Source: Hohaiivirga sp031546825 (lineage in GTDB: Bacteria > Pseudomonadota > Alphaproteobacteria > Rhizobiales > Beijerinckiaceae). From it: 64,000 bases of DNA. The number at the start of each line of letters is the position of its first letter. The first letter of the stretch is position 1. Positions 9,575 through 18,099 of this stretch are shown here, piece by piece. The position numbers and the translations under genes are program-made. The notes beneath the pieces were generated by a model, which saw only the letters and a program-made list of their open reading frames with translations, searched no databases and was not told the DNA's origin. Where the stretch lies: contig JAVBJU010000013.1 in the NCBI GenBank assembly GCA_031546825.1, positions 1 to 64,000 of the forward strand, in the 5' to 3' direction.

Positions 9575-9593
9575 CGGGAAACCCCTGACATTC

Positions 9594-9728
9594 TCAGGCT
9601 GACAAACGCTTGCGGCCACGGGCACGACGGGCGCCAATGATCTTGCGACCGCCACGGGTGGCCATACGCGCACGGTAGCCGTGGCGGCGCTTGCGAACGA
9701 GCTTCGAAGGCTGATAAGTTCTTTTCAC
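9594..9728 (-). CDS. rpmH: 50S ribosomal protein L34
   Basis: A 44-residue, strongly basic protein with the canonical L34 start KRTYQPSKLVRKRRHG and a GRKRLSA end. Translation starts at GTG (9728); the annotated length of 44 residues exactly matches the family. It is the first gene of rpmH-rnpA-yidC. Confidence 0.97.
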   Translation of the reverse strand: MKRTYQPSKLVRKRRHGYRARMATRGGRKIIGARRARGRKRLSA

Positions 9729-9947
9729 GGTCTCATTCTCCGGTCGGATCGAGGGGCTTTCAAGGCCCCATCGCGGCGGGAAAACCGCCAATCATCTCAC
9801 AAAAAAGTGCAGCGCCCCGCTGGGAGCGCCGTGGTTGAGGGCTTATGGCGGAAGCCTCACCAAAAGTCAACGCTTCCGTCACCATCTCTCGACAGGTTGC
9901 ACCAAGGACATTTACATTCCATCGGACACAAGGATGATTTAAGAAAT

Positions 9948-9993
9948 GCCCTTTGGGGTAATGCGCGTTTTAAGTGGATGGACGCTAAAGGGC
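9948..9993 (+). repeat. Reduced copy of the two-hairpin dispersed repeat, over an RBS
   Basis: This stretch shares the core CGCGTTTTAAGTGGATGG with the copy at 16807. Its outer arms GCCCTTT (9948-9954) and AAAGGGC (9987-9993) pair, and inner GCG/CGC can pair. The right arm includes AAAGGG, the likely ribosome-binding site of the gene starting at 9999. Only the first hairpin of the element is present here. Confidence 0.6.
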
Positions 9994-9998
9994 AATTG

Positions 9999-10799
9999 AT
10001 GGAAACGCAAGGCAAAGACACGGGAAATGAGACGACATGGCGGCGGAAGCTGATATTGCGTCTTGTGCCGTTGATCGTGGTGCTGGCGATTGGCCTGACA
10101 ATCTGGCGGGTTACCACGGGTCAATGGGTTCCGTTGGAAGCGTCCATGCGCACACTCGTTGCGGGGCAAGATTTTGCCGCGCATCACGGCATTTTATTTC
10201 TGCTGGCCTTTTCCAGTGTTTATTTGCTTGCAGTCGCCTTTTCGGTGCCCATCGCCCTGCCGCTCACCATCACGGGCGGCTTCCTGTTCGGCTGGGTGCC
10301 GGGAGCGCTGATTGCCATTGCCGCGAAAACAATTGGCAGTCTCTTGCTTTTTTTCGTGGCACGCTTCGGGTTTTCTGATTTCGCCAGCCACCATGCCGGT
10401 CCGAAGCTTGCGGCCATTGAGCGGTATGTCCAATCAGAATCATTCTTCTATCTTCTGTTCATGCGCCTTCAGCCGATGGTGCCTTTTTTCCTGGTCAACC
10501 TCGCGGCGGCCTTGCTTGAGGTGAGGGCAGGGATATTCATCCTGGCGACCGTGATCGGTGTGGCCCCCGGTGCCTTCATCTCATCCTATGCCGGTGTCGG
10601 GATCAATGACGTATTGCACGCCAACCGACCGCTCTATGAACAATGCCTCCAGGCTGCGGCCTCCGCATGTGAAGGCACATTGTCATTTGCGGCGCTATGG
10701 TCGCCCAAAGCCTTCATCGCACTGGTGCTATTGGCCCTATTGGCATTGGTGCCTGCTTTCGGCAGACGCTGGTTGGGGATAGTTCTGCCGCGCAAATGA
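9999..10799 (+). CDS. TVP38/TMEM64 family (VTT domain) membrane protein
   Basis: A 266-residue inner-membrane protein with an N-terminal helix (LILRLVPLIVVLAIGLTIW) and a VTT/SNARE-associated domain: the FSVPIALPLTITGGFLFG segment and the RLQPMVPFFLVNLAAALL re-entrant region are typical. Relatives act in membrane lipid scrambling or transport, but the substrate here is unknown. I chose ATG 9999 with AAAGGG 6 bases upstream; an in-frame ATG at 9978 is possible. The start region lies in a member of the dispersed hairpin repeat, which may affect translation. Confidence 0.85.
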   Translation: METQGKDTGNETTWRRKLILRLVPLIVVLAIGLTIWRVTTGQWVPLEASMRTLVAGQDFAAHHGILFLLAFSSVYLLAVAFSVPIALPLTITGGFLFGWVPGALIAIAAKTIGSLLLFFVARFGFSDFASHHAGPKLAAIERYVQSESFFYLLFMRLQPMVPFFLVNLAAALLEVRAGIFILATVIGVAPGAFISSYAGVGINDVLHANRPLYEQCLQAAASACEGTLSFAALWSPKAFIALVLLALLALVPAFGRRWLGIVLPRK

Positions 10800-10904
10800 C
10801 ATGAAACGGCACAATGGTGCGCTAGCTCTATATATGGGAGCACTATACGTCCCTTGCGATGCGCGATAAAAATCCGTGAGGGGAACAAGGAGCGCCGACG
10901 CACG

Positions 10905-12323
10905 ATGCCCAGCGAGAAAAACAGGATGCGCCCAAGCCTCGGCCTCTCCGGACGGGTCTTCGTATTGACGGTTCTGTTTGTGACTTTTGCCGAGATCCTT
11001 ATTTATATACCGGCTCTCTCTTATTACCGCCGCACCCAACTCACCGATCGCATTGCCGCAGCCCAGATTGCCGCCATTGTGCTCGACACGCCTGCGGGCA
11101 CCGGCCTGACCCCGGACATGGAGATGAAAGTTCTCGATGGTGTGGGCGTCAAGTTCATGGCGTTCGGTGCCAAGGGCGTGCGCAATCTCATGGCCGATGG
11201 TCCGATCAATCCGCAGATCGACCGAATCGCTGATCTGCGCGACAAAACCTGGCCCCACCAGTTGCGCGACACCTTTGATGACCTTCTGTTCGGCACAGAG
11301 GGTAATGTGCGCGTCTTCGGCCATGCACCCGGCCTGGATTTTGTGGAAATTCTCATGCGCCGCGAAGTGCTGCGCGCCGATCTCATCGCCTTCTCGCGGT
11401 TGTTCCTCGGGTATTCGCTCTTTATCTCTCTGGTTTCGGCACTTCTCCTCTATGGCGCGTTGCGCTGGCTGATCGTGACACCGGTGTTAAAGCTTGCCCA
11501 TAACGTTGCCTATTTTGCCGAACAACCCGCAGATGTGTCGCGCATCATTACGCCCAGCGGGCGCGGGGATGAAATTGGCCAGATTGAGCAGGCCCTGGCG
11601 GGGATGGAGGGGAGCCTTGCCGAGGAACTACGCAAGAAACGCCGGCTGGCGGAGCTTGGCCTTGCTGTCAGCAAGATCAACCACGAGCTGCGCAACATCC
11701 TCACCAGTGCCCAATTGCTCACCGACCGCCTCGATGGAAGCCCCGATCAGGCCGTCCAGCGGATTGCGCCGCGCCTCGTCACTGTGCTCGGCCGCGCCAT
11801 TGCCTTTTGCGAAGCCACACTAGCTTACGGCCGGGTCCAGGAAACACCGCCGCAACGCCAGGTGATTCCCGTGCGCGACCTCCTCGAAGATATCGAGGAT
11901 CACGTCGGGCTTTCCCCGCAAGAGGGTATTGCCATTGAGCGCGATGTGCCCGCGGGCGTCACGATAGATGCCGATCAGGAGCAGTTGTCGCGCGTTCTCA
12001 TAAACCTCATCCGCAACAGTGTGCAGGCGCTGCAGAACAGTCCAGCCACAGAAAATGCCTGCATTCGTATTGTTGCACGTGAGGAGGGGGGCGAGACCGT
12101 CATCCTCATCTCCGATAACGGCCCTGGTATTCCAGATGCGATGAAGGCCAAATTGTTCACGCCCTTCCATGGCGACAGGAGCAAAGCATCTGCAGGCAGC
12201 GGCTCTGGCCTCGGGCTGGTGATTGCTGCCGAGCTTGTCGCGGCGCATGGCGGCACCTTGTCCCTAAAAGACAGCATATCTGGTGCCGTTTTCCAGATTG
12301 CTATTCCCGAACGCCGCCCGTGA
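10905..12323 (+). CDS. Sensor histidine kinase, membrane-bound
   Basis: A 472-residue kinase. It has a transmembrane helix near residues 17-38, a periplasmic segment of about 130 residues, a second helix near residues 165-190 followed by a HAMP linker, a dimerisation box with phospho-acceptor His260 (SKINHELRNI), an N box (LINLIRNSVQAL), G1 (ISDNGPGIP) and G2 (GSGSGLGLVIA). No response regulator is adjacent, so it is an orphan whose partner and signal are unknown. The ATG at 10905 follows an AAGGAG; an in-frame ATG at 10854 would add 17 residues. Confidence 0.9.
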   Translation: MPSEKNRMRPSLGLSGRVFVLTVLFVTFAEILIYIPALSYYRRTQLTDRIAAAQIAAIVLDTPAGTGLTPDMEMKVLDGVGVKFMAFGAKGVRNLMADGPINPQIDRIADLRDKTWPHQLRDTFDDLLFGTEGNVRVFGHAPGLDFVEILMRREVLRADLIAFSRLFLGYSLFISLVSALLLYGALRWLIVTPVLKLAHNVAYFAEQPADVSRIITPSGRGDEIGQIEQALAGMEGSLAEELRKKRRLAELGLAVSKINHELRNILTSAQLLTDRLDGSPDQAVQRIAPRLVTVLGRAIAFCEATLAYGRVQETPPQRQVIPVRDLLEDIEDHVGLSPQEGIAIERDVPAGVTIDADQEQLSRVLINLIRNSVQALQNSPATENACIRIVAREEGGETVILISDNGPGIPDAMKAKLFTPFHGDRSKASAGSGSGLGLVIAAELVAAHGGTLSLKDSISGAVFQIAIPERRP

Positions 12324-12468
12324 AGAGGTGAACCAGCAGCGTTGTCAAAATAATATCCCCTTCCCACCACAGCCTTTTTCATTTTTTCAGCAAGGGGGGC
12401 TTGCCAAGCGCAAAGGAAGGCTTTATCGAAACCACTCCTCGCAAGCCCCAAGGGCTGCGGCGGACAGC

Positions 12469-12545
12469 GCGCCCGTAGCTCAGCTGGATAGAGCACCAGA
12501 CTACGAATCTGGGGGTCAGAGGTTCGAATCCTTTCGGGCGCGCCA
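12469..12545 (+). tRNA. tRNA-Arg(ACG)
   Basis: A 77-nt cloverleaf with acceptor stem GCGCCCG/CGGGCGC, anticodon stem CCAGA/TCTGG, loop CTACGAA (anticodon ACG) and an encoded CCA end. A small recombinase remnant lies directly after it. Confidence 0.97.
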
Positions 12546-12552
12546 ATTCGGT

Positions 12553-12725
12553 TCAAAACTGTGAGCCGTAGAACCCATTTTTTTTCCAGAGTTTACCGAC
12601 ACGAGTGTTTGCAGAAGGTTGCTCTTGTGGCCGATGATCTGCACTTCGGTCTTGCTGACGACGACTATTTTCTGCGCCAGTGTGCGAATGTGGTGGCGGC
12701 AGAAGCGGCCGTCCAGTTCGCTTAG
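12553..12725 (-). pseudogene. Remnant of a serine recombinase C-terminus
   Basis: On the minus strand one frame reads through about 57 codons with residues such as RTLAQKIVVVSKTEVQIIGH, which I recognise as the C-terminal style of large rhizobial serine recombinases. No start or catalytic domain is present, and it abuts the dispersed repeat at 12721. Together with its position at the 3' end of tRNA-Arg it looks like the scar of a lost element. The assignment rests on memory of the family pattern, so confidence is limited. Confidence 0.4.
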
Positions 12726-12825
12726 AGTGAAGCACGGTCAATATGAAATGCACTTCACTTTCGATTCTTTGATGCCGTAACGCTTTGCGGTTAAAAGGCG
12801 ATCCACTTAAAACGCGTGTTACTCC
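12721..12825 (-). repeat. Two-hairpin dispersed repeat, copy A
   Basis: On the minus strand this 105-bp stretch matches copy B (16807-16910) at roughly 80% of positions. The first module has outer arms GTAAC/GTTAC around a GCGTTTTAA...TTAACCGC core. The second has AGTGAAG.. paired with ..CTTCACT. It lies in the 545-bp gap between tRNA-Arg and tRNA-Leu; positions 12826-13090 hold nothing else I recognise. Confidence 0.75.
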
Positions 12826-13090
12826 GAACAGCGCTCCAATTCGCGCCAAATGTTCTGACGACGGACGCCTCACGATTTCGCCCTGATGCACAGCAGCGCG
12901 GCAACCGTTTTTTGATGGGCTAAAAATCCCTCAACGCATCTCAGCTGCTGACTTATCAAACAGCCTCTAAATACCGTCAGAACACGCGATAGGGGCGAAT
13001 GGTTGCGAATTGCGGTGAACGCAATCCCTCAGTACTTTATCACTTTGATTGGGGTTGTCGAGCGCCCTCGCATATTCGCGAAAGCGATAG

Positions 13091-13175
13091 TGGTGCCCCT
13101 GGCCGGAATCGAACCAGCACTCCTTGCGGAACTCGATTTTGAGTCGAGCGCGTCTACCAATTCCGCCACAGGGGC
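13091..13175 (-). tRNA. tRNA-Leu(CAA)
   Basis: An 85-nt class II tRNA with acceptor stem GCCCCTG/CAGGGGC, anticodon stem CTCGA/TCGAG, loop CTCAAAA (anticodon CAA), a long variable arm and encoded CCA. Confidence 0.96.
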
Positions 13176-13511
13176 ATACGCAGGTGTTTCGCTATCACGT
13201 CCGATCCCGGCTGGTCAATGTGGAATGAGGGTGGGGATAAAAAATCTGCATTTGGTGGTTCACGGGGGGCTTTTTCGAAAGGGCTCGCTTTGGCGAAAAA
13301 GCTGTGCTCAAAGGCAGAAGCCATTTTCCAGCGGAGATTATGGCCGGTTTTAAAAACTTTCCGTGGGTTTCGTAAGGGTTTTGGCAAGGAGACAGGGGTT
13401 ATGGGAAGGTGCCTGGGCACTGTCTTGTTTCCATAATTGCAGGGGCCCATCGGATAAACAGTGCATTGTTGGCTCCGTTCAGCGGGCAATGCCATGACGC
13501 GAGCAACTTGA
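13176..13511. other. Intergenic, no gene recognised
   Basis: 336 bp without a supportable gene. A short inverted repeat GCTTTTTCG/CGAAAAAGC occurs near 13270-13303. Open frames here have no recognisable content. Confidence 0.5.
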
Positions 13512-14093
13512 ATGTTTCGACGCCTTTATGACTGGATTCTCTCGCTGGCTGCGCGCCCTTCGGCTCCGTGGGCCATGGCTGCTGTTTCCTTTTCGGAGAG
13601 TTCGTTTTTTCCGATTCCGCCCGATGTGATGCTGGTGCCCATGGTGCTGGCGCGGCCGGAGCGGGCTTGGCATTATGCCGCCCTATGTACACTTGCCTCG
13701 GTGCTTGGCGGGGTGCTGGGTTATGTCATCGGTGCGTTTCTTTATGAGACGGTCGGTGTTTGGCTGTTCCAGCTTTACGGCCTCACCGACAAAGCCGATA
13801 TTTTCCGCTCCACTTACGGACAATACGGCGCTTACGCCATTCTCATCAAGGGGTTGACCCCAATCCCCTTCAAGCTCATCACCATCACCTCGGGCTTTGC
13901 TGCCTATCCTGTTTTCTGGTTTGTGTTGCTCTGCGCATTGACGCGTGGGGCGCGCTTCTTTCTGGTGGTGGCGCTGGTGCGCCGCTTCGGGCCGGAGATC
14001 CAGCATGTATTGGACCGGCATATCAATATTGTCGGCGTGGCATTTCTGGTTATTCTGATCGGAGGCTTCGTCGCCTTCCGTTATCTGCTGTGA
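13512..14093 (+). CDS. YqaA/DedA-like (VTT domain) membrane protein
   Basis: A 193-residue membrane protein of the YqaA branch of the VTT superfamily. The ESSFFPIPPDVML motif and KGLTPIPFKLITITSGF segment are diagnostic. It has about four hydrophobic segments and normal length. Relatives are linked to membrane lipid or envelope homeostasis, but the reaction is not established. It ends 7 bp before dsbB and is probably cotranscribed with it; the same two-gene order is common in Hyphomicrobiales. Confidence 0.88.
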   Translation: MFRRLYDWILSLAARPSAPWAMAAVSFSESSFFPIPPDVMLVPMVLARPERAWHYAALCTLASVLGGVLGYVIGAFLYETVGVWLFQLYGLTDKADIFRSTYGQYGAYAILIKGLTPIPFKLITITSGFAAYPVFWFVLLCALTRGARFFLVVALVRRFGPEIQHVLDRHINIVGVAFLVILIGGFVAFRYLL

Positions 14094-14100
14094 GAATGCC

Positions 14101-14646
14101 ATGACCGATGAAATGACTTCAGATGGTGCCTGCGCAATGCGCCGCCTGCTTACGCCGCGCCGGGCAGCGCTGATGGCTGCGCTGGCCATTGCGGCCACCA
14201 TTGGCGGGGCATTGGTGTTTCAATATGGCTTCGGTGTCGCGCCGTGCGAGCTGTGTTATCTGCAACGCATTCCCTATTATGTGGCCATGCCGGTGGCGCT
14301 CCTCTCGGCCTTCCTGCCCAACGGTTCGCGCACCATCCGCCTAGGCTTGGCGATGCTGGCCTTGATTTTCTTGGTCAATGTCGCCTTCGGAATCTACCAT
14401 TCCGGCGTTGAGTGGAAGTTCTGGGCGGGGCCTGCAGCGTGCAGCGGCCCGGCTGGCGGCGTGGCTGATTCCGGCCTCGATCTGTTGCAGCAGATGGCGC
14501 AGGCTGCGGTTGTGAGTTGTTCAGAGGCTTCCTTCCGCTTTCTTGGCCTGTCGCTTGCGGGCTGGAGTGCCATTATTTCTGCGGCGCTGGTGGTTTTGGT
14601 TGTCCTTCCCCTGCGCTGTTGCGGCACAACGCGGCGTGCGGTGTGA
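14101..14646 (+). CDS. dsbB: Disulfide bond formation protein B
   Basis: A 181-residue inner-membrane protein with four helices that reoxidises DsbA and passes electrons to quinone. The first redox pair is CELC after helix 1; the second periplasmic loop holds Cys in AACSGP and in VVSCSE, so all four functional cysteines are present. I use the ATG at 14101; a shorter start at MRRLLTP is possible. It follows the YqaA gene by 7 bp. Confidence 0.92.
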   Translation: MTDEMTSDGACAMRRLLTPRRAALMAALAIAATIGGALVFQYGFGVAPCELCYLQRIPYYVAMPVALLSAFLPNGSRTIRLGLAMLALIFLVNVAFGIYHSGVEWKFWAGPAACSGPAGGVADSGLDLLQQMAQAAVVSCSEASFRFLGLSLAGWSAIISAALVVLVVLPLRCCGTTRRAV

Positions 14647-14689
14647 GCGCCGCCCAGTGCTAAAAAATGCGGGATTGCCGTTTGTTTGC

Positions 14690-14718
14690 TTGACAGGGGG
14701 GCCAGACCTTTCCTATAT
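14690..14718 (+). promoter_or_regulatory. Sigma-70-type promoter of tRNA-Met
   Basis: A perfect TTGACA (14690-14695) and CTATAT (14713-14718) with 17-bp spacing, about 40 bp before the tRNA. Confidence 0.7.
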
Positions 14719-14760
14719 CGCGCATGCCCGTAGCGTTTGTGCGCTGCGGTTGCCTTTCGG

Positions 14761-14837
14761 GGCGGGGTAGCTCAGCTGGTTAGAGCAGCGGAATCATAAT
14801 CCGCGTGTCGGGGGTTCAAGTCCCTCTCCCGCTACCA
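14761..14837 (+). tRNA. tRNA-Met(CAT), elongator type
   Basis: A 77-nt cloverleaf with anticodon stem GCGGA/TCCGC, loop ATCATAA (anticodon CAT) and encoded CCA. The acceptor stem (GGCGGGG with CTCCCGCT region, ending in G-T wobbles) is that of elongator tRNA-Met; a tRNA-Ile2 with modified CAT cannot be fully excluded. Confidence 0.93.
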
Positions 14838-14998
14838 ATTTCCCACTTAAGTGGTTGAAATCAAAAAACAACGCCTGCCAGCGGCGTGCCCGTGTGTGAA
14901 ATCACGCAGGCCTTACGATCCCAAAAATGAACCATGCCGCCTCTGGTCCGTTAACACATTATGGAAGTGTTTCCGTGACAAGCAGGAGGGATCAGCCC

Positions 14999-15133
14999 AT
15001 GCCGAAGGCTTTTTTGACGATCATCGCCGTGATTGCTGCCTCACTCGCCCTTTCCGCCTGCGCCAATACGGTCACAGGCGTGAGCAAAGACATCAAGCAA
15101 ACGGGCCATGCGGTTGAGCGTGCGGTTAAGTGA
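14999..15133 (+). CDS. Entericidin A/B-like small lipoprotein
   Basis: A 44-residue peptide with a signal sequence, the lipobox LSAC (lipidated Cys about residue 20) and a short amphipathic tail, KDIKQTGHAVERAVK, matching the entericidin EcnA/EcnB pattern. A strong AGGAGGG precedes the ATG. In enterobacteria these are envelope lipoproteins linked to bacteriolysis under stress; in rhizobia the function is unproven. It is convergent with the ABC-F gene, 12 bp away. Confidence 0.85.
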   Translation: MPKAFLTIIAVIAASLALSACANTVTGVSKDIKQTGHAVERAVK

Positions 15134-15145
15134 TCCGCTTGCCGG

Positions 15146-16768
15146 TTAGCTGTGCAACCCCGGTGCCTCGTGGCCGGTGGAGGCCACATATTCACTGTAG
15201 CCGCCTTCATATTGATGGATGCCGTCGGGCGTGAGTTCCAGCACCCGGTTTGACAGTGCCGCGAGGAAGTGCCGATCGTGGGAAACGAACAGCATTGCGC
15301 CTTCATATTGGGCGAGGGCGGTGATGAGCATTTCCTTCGTGGCGATATCGAGGTGGTTGGTCGGCTCATCGAGCACGAGGAAATTTGGTGGGTCGAACAG
15401 CATTTTCGCCATCACCAGGCGGGCCTTCTCGCCGCCCGACAGAACCCGGCATCGCTTCTCGACGTCGTCACCGGAAAACCCGAAACAGCCTGCAAGCGCC
15501 CGCAGCGAGCCCTGGCCCGCCTGCGGGAACGCGTTTTCCAGGTTTTCAAAGATGGTCAAATCACCGTCGAGCACATCCATGGCGTGCTGGGCGAAATAAC
15601 CCATCTTGACGCTGCTGCCTCGGGTGACAGCGCCGTCATCCGGCGTGATGGCGCTGGCCGCAAGTTTGAGCAAGGTTGATTTTCCGGCACCGTTGATGCC
15701 CAGCACGCACCAGCGCTCCTTGCGGCGGATGTGGAAGTTCAGGCCGTCATAGATACGGCGTTCGCCATAGCCTTTCTGGACGCCTTTGAGGCTCAGCACA
15801 TCGTCGCCTGAGCGCGGTGCGGGCGGGAAGTCGAAAACAACCGTCTGGCGACGCCGGGGCGGCTCCACCCGCTCGATCTTGTCGAGCTTTTTGACCCGGC
15901 TCTGCACCTGAGCGGCGTGGGAGGCGCGGGCCTTGAAGCGCTCGATGAACTTGATTTCCTTGGCAAGCATGGCCTGCTGGCGCTCGAACTGGGCCTGCTG
16001 CTGCTTGTTGTTCAAGGCGCGCTGTTGTTCATAAAACTCATAATTGCCGGAATAGGTTGTGAGCGTTCCTCCATCAATTTCAATCACCTTGGAGACGATG
16101 CGGTTCATGAATTCGCGATCATGCGAGGTCATCAGCAGCGCGCCATCATAATCTTTGAGAAACTGCTCAAGCCAGATCAGGCTTTCGAGATCAAGGTGGT
16201 TGCTCGGCTCGTCGAGCAGCATCACATCGGGCCGCATCAGGAGAATGCGCGCCAGCGCAACCCGCATCTTCCAGCCGCCGGACAGCGCGCCAACATCGCC
16301 ATCCATCATCGCCTCAGTGAAGCTGAGGCCCGCGAGCACTTCACGCGCCCGCCCATCCAGGGCATAGCCGTCCAGTTCTTCGAAGCGGGCCTGCACCTCA
16401 CCGTAGCGGTGAATGATCTCATCCATGTTGTCGGCCTGGTCGGGGTCAACCATTGCGGCTTCCAGTTGCCGCAATTCGGTCGCCACCGTGCTGACCGGCC
16501 CGGCACCATCCATCACCTCTGAGACGACGCTGCGGCCTTTCATATCGCCGACATCCTGGCTGAAATAGCCAATGACCACGCCCCGATCGACCGAAACCTG
16601 GCCTTCGTCCGCCAGTTCTTCGCCCGTGACCATACGAAAAAGCGTGGTTTTCCCGGCACCATTGGGGCCGACCAGACCAATCTTTTCCCCTTTAAGGAGG
16701 GTGGCGGAAGCCTCAATGAAGAGAAGCTGGTTGCCGTTTTGCTTGCTGATATTTTCGAGACGAATCAT
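15146..16768 (-). CDS. ABC-F family ATPase
   Basis: A 540-residue cytoplasmic protein with two ATP-binding cassettes and no membrane domain. First cassette: Walker A GPNGAGKTT, signature LSGGWKMR, Walker B LLDEPSNHLD. Second: GINGAGKST, LSGGEKAR, LVLDEPTNHLD. The linker between them (about residues 245-320) is Gln/Arg-rich. ABC-F proteins act on the ribosome to relieve stalled translation or modulate elongation; among subfamilies it looks most like YbiT. No resistance role is indicated by the context. Confidence 0.93.
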   Translation of the reverse strand: MIRLENISKQNGNQLLFIEASATLLKGEKIGLVGPNGAGKTTLFRMVTGEELADEGQVSVDRGVVIGYFSQDVGDMKGRSVVSEVMDGAGPVSTVATELRQLEAAMVDPDQADNMDEIIHRYGEVQARFEELDGYALDGRAREVLAGLSFTEAMMDGDVGALSGGWKMRVALARILLMRPDVMLLDEPSNHLDLESLIWLEQFLKDYDGALLMTSHDREFMNRIVSKVIEIDGGTLTTYSGNYEFYEQQRALNNKQQQAQFERQQAMLAKEIKFIERFKARASHAAQVQSRVKKLDKIERVEPPRRRQTVVFDFPPAPRSGDDVLSLKGVQKGYGERRIYDGLNFHIRRKERWCVLGINGAGKSTLLKLAASAITPDDGAVTRGSSVKMGYFAQHAMDVLDGDLTIFENLENAFPQAGQGSLRALAGCFGFSGDDVEKRCRVLSGGEKARLVMAKMLFDPPNFLVLDEPTNHLDIATKEMLITALAQYEGAMLFVSHDRHFLAALSNRVLELTPDGIHQYEGGYSEYVASTGHEAPGLHS

Positions 16769-16806
16769 GAATGCCGGAAGCCCTGAAAGAGAAGCGCTGT
16801 GCTCTT

Positions 16807-16910
16807 GGAGTAACGCGCGTTTTAAGTGGATGGCCGGTTAAACGCAAAGCGTTACGGCATAAATGAATCTGGAGTGAAGTGCGTTTCAATCAAACGCGCT
16901 TTACTCATAG
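16807..16910 (+). repeat. Two-hairpin dispersed repeat, copy B
   Basis: A 104-bp element with module 1 arms GTAACGC/GCGTTAC around GCGTTTTAA...TTAAACGC, then module 2 GAGTGAAGTGCGTTT paired with AAACGCGCTTTACTC across a 5-base loop. It lies in the 342-bp gap between the ABC-F gene and the nucleosidase gene; the rest of that gap (16911-17110) shows nothing I recognise. Confidence 0.78.
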
Positions 16911-17110
16911 GGTATGAATCGCGGCAGGTGAAGCCAGCCGTCCCGTTAATATAACTTTATGGCGCATTTTTCGTAATAAAAGCCGAGCGAAACCCTATGA
17001 GGCTCTGTCATTCAGAAGGGGATGCGATACGCGCTTCTTGAGATACGGCCGAAACTCTGTATGACGGGATATCCTTCCGCCCAACGGCTTTCACTGTAGA
17101 AGTCATACCA

Positions 17111-17734
17111 ATGCCAGATACCAGCACAATCCTCTACGCCATGGCCGCCGAGGCCGAATATGGGCCCCATCTCAAAGCTTTGATCACGCCGCTGATGACC
17201 GGCGTCGGCCCTGTCGAAGCCGGGGTGGCGATGGCGGCGGTGCTGGCTGAGCGCAAGGCTGCATGCACTCTGCCCAAACTCGTGATATCGCTTGGCTCGG
17301 CGGGCTCGGCCCGGCTTGAACAAACTGGAATTTACCAAGCCACCTCGGTGAGCTACCGCGATATGGATGCCTCGCCCCTTGGTGTCGAGAAGGGCCGTAC
17401 ACCCTTCCTCGATCTCCCCGCCACCTTAGCGATGCCGCTACGCGTGCCCGGACTGCCAACCGCCACGCTCTCCACAGGGGCCGATATCGTCTCCGGCGCG
17501 CGTTACGCTACCATCGCCGAGGATATGGTGGATATGGAAAGCTATGCCATCCTGCGAGCCTGCCAGCGTTACTCTGTTCCGCTCATCGTGGTGCGTGGCA
17601 TCTCCGACGGTGCGCATGATGTCAACCATATCGACGACTGGACACGCTATCTCCACATCATCGACCGCAAGCTGGCCGATGCGGTGGTGCGCATCGAAAA
17701 TGCCCGACAGGCCGGACATTTTCCAGGAGTATGA
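17111..17734 (+). CDS. mtnN: 5'-methylthioadenosine/S-adenosylhomocysteine nucleosidase
   Basis: A 207-residue nucleosidase of the PNP/UDP phosphorylase fold that splits MTA and SAH to adenine, recycling products of methylation and polyamine synthesis. The N-terminal AMAAEAE motif, the VISLGSAGS glycine loop, VDMESYA (ribose-binding Met-Glu) and GISDGA with the catalytic Asp are all visible. It is slightly shorter than the E. coli enzyme (about 232), as is usual for this branch. It is the last core gene before the tRNA-Leu(CAG) integration site. Confidence 0.87.
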   Translation: MPDTSTILYAMAAEAEYGPHLKALITPLMTGVGPVEAGVAMAAVLAERKAACTLPKLVISLGSAGSARLEQTGIYQATSVSYRDMDASPLGVEKGRTPFLDLPATLAMPLRVPGLPTATLSTGADIVSGARYATIAEDMVDMESYAILRACQRYSVPLIVVRGISDGAHDVNHIDDWTRYLHIIDRKLADAVVRIENARQAGHFPGV

Positions 17735-17849
17735 ACGCTTTTTAGCAAACCTTGGCTGAATTTTAGGCGGAACCCCTTTTCCCCGATTGACGCCGCCGTT
17801 TTTTCCCCGTAAAGCTCCTCACCTCGCAACACGCGAGCCCCCATCTCAA

Positions 17850-17934
17850 GCCCAGGTGGCGGAATTGGTAGACGCGCTGGTTTCAGGTACCAGTGATGAA
17901 AGTCGTGGAGGTTCGAGTCCTCTCCTGGGCACCA
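17850..17934 (+). tRNA. tRNA-Leu(CAG), island attachment site
   Basis: An 85-nt class II tRNA: acceptor GCCCAGG/CCTGGGC, anticodon stem CTGGT/ACCAG, loop TTCAGGT (anticodon CAG), encoded CCA. An integrase gene begins 165 bp downstream in the same direction, so its 3' end is the likely attL. No second copy of the tRNA 3' end was found in the window. Confidence 0.96.
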
Positions 17935-18099
17935 ACGGTTCATCCAAGACCGTTCACAACAATCCAAAAAATGGCTAAAAATAAGGGTTTCGCAAGAAGC
18001 CCTGTTCAGCCATGTCCGGCTCCGTGCGTTGTCATTTTCCCTAAATGTTGTCATTCTTGCTGTCACGGGGGTGCTCCGACGTCAGGGAGATGACACCAG

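Noticed and set aside
11975..12556. Minus-strand frame through the tRNA-Arg gene (starts MNRIGAPERIRTSDP)
   Set aside because: The familiar artefact of translating across a tRNA; not a gene.
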